NCBI GenBank assembly: GCA_029256565.1
Contig: JAQSXQ010000080.1
Coordinates: 1 to 7,088 of the forward strand
Length of the DNA stretch: 7,088 bases
Direction of reading: 5' to 3'
Source of the DNA: Mycobacterium sp.
GTDB taxonomy: Bacteria; Actinomycetota; Actinomycetes; Mycobacteriales; Mycobacteriaceae
Translations under genes and position numbers: made by a program
The notes under the pieces: model-generated
What the model was told of the DNA's origin: nothing
The model's input: the letters and a program-made list of their open reading frames with translations, nothing else
Databases searched by the model: none
Shown: in pieces, positions 5,631 to 7,088 of the stretch
How the letters are laid out: each line of letters begins with the position of its first letter
Position numbering within the stretch: the first letter of the stretch is position 1

Positions 5631-7067
5631 ATGACCTTCCACACCAAGATGTTCATCGACGGCACCTGGACCGACGCAGTCGACGGCGGCGTCGACCAGG
5701 TCAACGCCCCGACCACCGGAGAGCCCTTCGCCGAGATCGCGCGTGGCGGTGCGGCCGACGTCGACCGCGCCGTCGCAGCCGCCGAGGCGGCCTTCCCCGC
5801 TTGGGCGAGAACCCCCGTGGGAGAACGGGCCCGGGCCTTCCTCACGCTCGCCGACCGCATCGAGGCCGATCAGCGCACGCTCGCCGAGATCGAGTCGCGC
5901 AACGTGGGCAAGCCCATCGGACTCGCGCTGGAGGAGATGGAGATGATCCCCGATCACCTCCGGTTCTTCGCAGGCGGCGCCCGCACCATGGAGGGCCGGG
6001 CCGCAGCCGAGTTCGTCCGTGGCAAGACCAGCATCATCCGGCGCGACCCGCTCGGCGTGGTCGGCTCGGTCGCCCCTTGGAACTACCCGTTGCTGATGGC
6101 GATCTGGAAGATCTCCCCCGCACTGCTCACCGGAAACACGCTGGTGCTCAAGCCCTCCGAGCACACCCCCTACTCGGTGCTGCGGCTCGCCGAACTCGCC
6201 GAGGACCTCTTCCCCGCGGGCGTGTTCAACGTCGTCACCGGCGACGGCAAGGACGTCGGAGCCCGACTGGTCGCCCACCCGCGGGTGCGGATGTCGTCGC
6301 TCACCGGGTCGGTCGCGACGGGGCGGGCGCTCATGCACGCTTCCGCAGACTCGAACCTCAAGCGGCTGCACCTCGAACTCGGCGGCAAGGCACCGGTGCT
6401 GGTGTACTCCGACGCCGACGTGCCGCTGGCGGTCGGCAAGATCATGGAGGGGGCGTTCTGCAACTCGGGCCAGGACTGCATGGCCGCGTCACGTCTCTAC
6501 GTCCACGCCGACGTGCACGACGAGTTGGTCGCCGGCCTGGAGAAGGCGGTGAAGGAACTCGATCTCGGTGACACCGCCGACGAGAACACCAGCATGGGGC
6601 CGGTCATCACCGCTGCCCACCGCGACCGGGTCGAGGGCTTCGTGGAGCGGGCCAAGGCCACCGGCCACACCGAGCTGATCCAGGGCGACAACCCCGGCAC
6701 CGGCTTCTACACCGCCCCCACCGTCGTCGTCGGCGCCCTCCAGGGCGACGAGATCGTCAGCACGGAGGTGTTCGGTCCTGTCACGTCGGTGACGCGGTTC
6801 GACGACGGCGACGACGTCATCGCCTGGGCGAACGACACCGAATACGGCCTTGCCGCATCGGTCTTCACCAACGACCTCTCGAAGGCCATGACCGCGTCGA
6901 GCGATCTGCAGTTCGGCACCGTCTGGATCAACGACCACCTGCCCGTCACACCCGAGATGCCGCACGGCGGCTTCAAGCAGTCCGGCAATGGCAAGGACAT
7001 GTCGGTCTACGCCCTCGAGGAGTACACCGAGATCAAGCACGTGATGATCAACCGCGAGATCGCCTGA
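5631..7067 (+). CDS. NAD-dependent aldehyde dehydrogenase, gamma-aminobutyraldehyde dehydrogenase (PatD)-like
   Basis: This is a complete 478-aa member of the aldehyde dehydrogenase superfamily, oxidising an aldehyde to the acid with NAD(P)+ in the cytoplasm. Catalytic features are intact: Asn151 in APWNYP, Lys174 and Glu177 in LKPSE (Glu at this position favours NAD+), the SLTGSVATG nucleotide loop (223-231), general base Glu249 in LELGGKAP, nucleophile Cys283 in NSGQDC, and EVFGP (379-383). From memory, long stretches follow E. coli PatD (YdcW): the ESRNVGKP block, RFFAGGARTMEG, IIRRDPLGVVGSVAPWNYPL, EMPHGG, GKDMSVYALEEYT and KHVM. This points to an omega-aminoaldehyde such as 4-aminobutanal or 3-aminopropanal; betaine aldehyde or other aldehydes remain possible. 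The ATG at 5631 has GAGGAG (5620-5625) overlapping the end of the TetR gene. The reading frame stays open upstream, but no ribosome-binding site supports a longer form. Confidence 0.93.
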   Translation: MTFHTKMFIDGTWTDAVDGGVDQVNAPTTGEPFAEIARGGAADVDRAVAAAEAAFPAWARTPVGERARAFLTLADRIEADQRTLAEIESRNVGKPIGLALEEMEMIPDHLRFFAGGARTMEGRAAAEFVRGKTSIIRRDPLGVVGSVAPWNYPLLMAIWKISPALLTGNTLVLKPSEHTPYSVLRLAELAEDLFPAGVFNVVTGDGKDVGARLVAHPRVRMSSLTGSVATGRALMHASADSNLKRLHLELGGKAPVLVYSDADVPLAVGKIMEGAFCNSGQDCMAASRLYVHADVHDELVAGLEKAVKELDLGDTADENTSMGPVITAAHRDRVEGFVERAKATGHTELIQGDNPGTGFYTAPTVVVGALQGDEIVSTEVFGPVTSVTRFDDGDDVIAWANDTEYGLAASVFTNDLSKAMTASSDLQFGTVWINDHLPVTPEMPHGGFKQSGNGKDMSVYALEEYTEIKHVMINREIA

Positions 7068-7068
7068 C

Positions 7069-7088
7069 ATGGCAGTCAGCGCAGTCAA
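7069..7088 (+). CDS. Probable start of a further operon gene (cut by window edge)
   Basis: An ATG one base after the dehydrogenase stop opens a frame reading MAVSAV to the window end. Its position suggests translational coupling to the dehydrogenase, but no clear ribosome-binding site is visible and six residues give no clue to family. In comparable clusters an aminotransferase or amine oxidase often follows; nothing here proves that. Confidence 0.4.

Overview
The window is about two-thirds GC, with strongly G/C-ending codons, GTG and ATG starts and tightly packed genes. That points to a high-GC actinobacterium. The protein style and a likely leaderless regulator gene suggest Mycobacteriales (Mycolicibacterium- or Rhodococcus-like), but this is inferred from composition and family resemblance, with no species-level marker. 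No rRNA, tRNA, CRISPR array, insertion sequence or phage gene is visible.

Layout. The left edge (1-245, minus strand) holds the N-terminal DNA-binding part of an IclR-family regulator, cut off by the window. It is transcribed away from a 140-bp control region (246-385) containing a good sigma-A-type promoter and four related operator-like sites in two pairs, each pair with 20-bp spacing. To the right runs a plus-strand unit of four genes: a 320-aa (beta/alpha)8-barrel-like protein of unknown function; an acylating acetaldehyde dehydrogenase (MhpF/BphJ type); a 4-hydroxy-2-oxovalerate aldolase (MhpE/DmpG/BphI type), overlapping the dehydrogenase by ATGA; and an APC-superfamily amino acid or amine permease. 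A 46-bp imperfect palindrome then precedes a TetR-family regulator, which is followed two bases later by an aminoaldehyde dehydrogenase resembling gamma-aminobutyraldehyde dehydrogenase (PatD). A further gene probably starts at 7069 and is cut by the right edge.

How the genes may work together. The aldolase and acylating dehydrogenase form a known channelling complex that turns a 4-hydroxy-2-oxo acid into pyruvate plus an acyl-CoA. They normally end aromatic or steroid meta-cleavage pathways, next to a 2-hydroxypentadienoate hydratase and ring-cleavage enzymes. Neither is present here. The partners are instead an unrecognised barrel protein, an amino acid/amine permease and an aminoaldehyde-type dehydrogenase. 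The working hypothesis is a catabolic module for a nitrogen-containing substrate, such as a gamma-hydroxy amino acid or an amino alcohol/amine, converging on a 4-hydroxy-2-oxo acid. The barrel protein would supply a missing upstream step. The two halves have separate regulators (IclR and TetR), so they may be functionally distinct neighbours.
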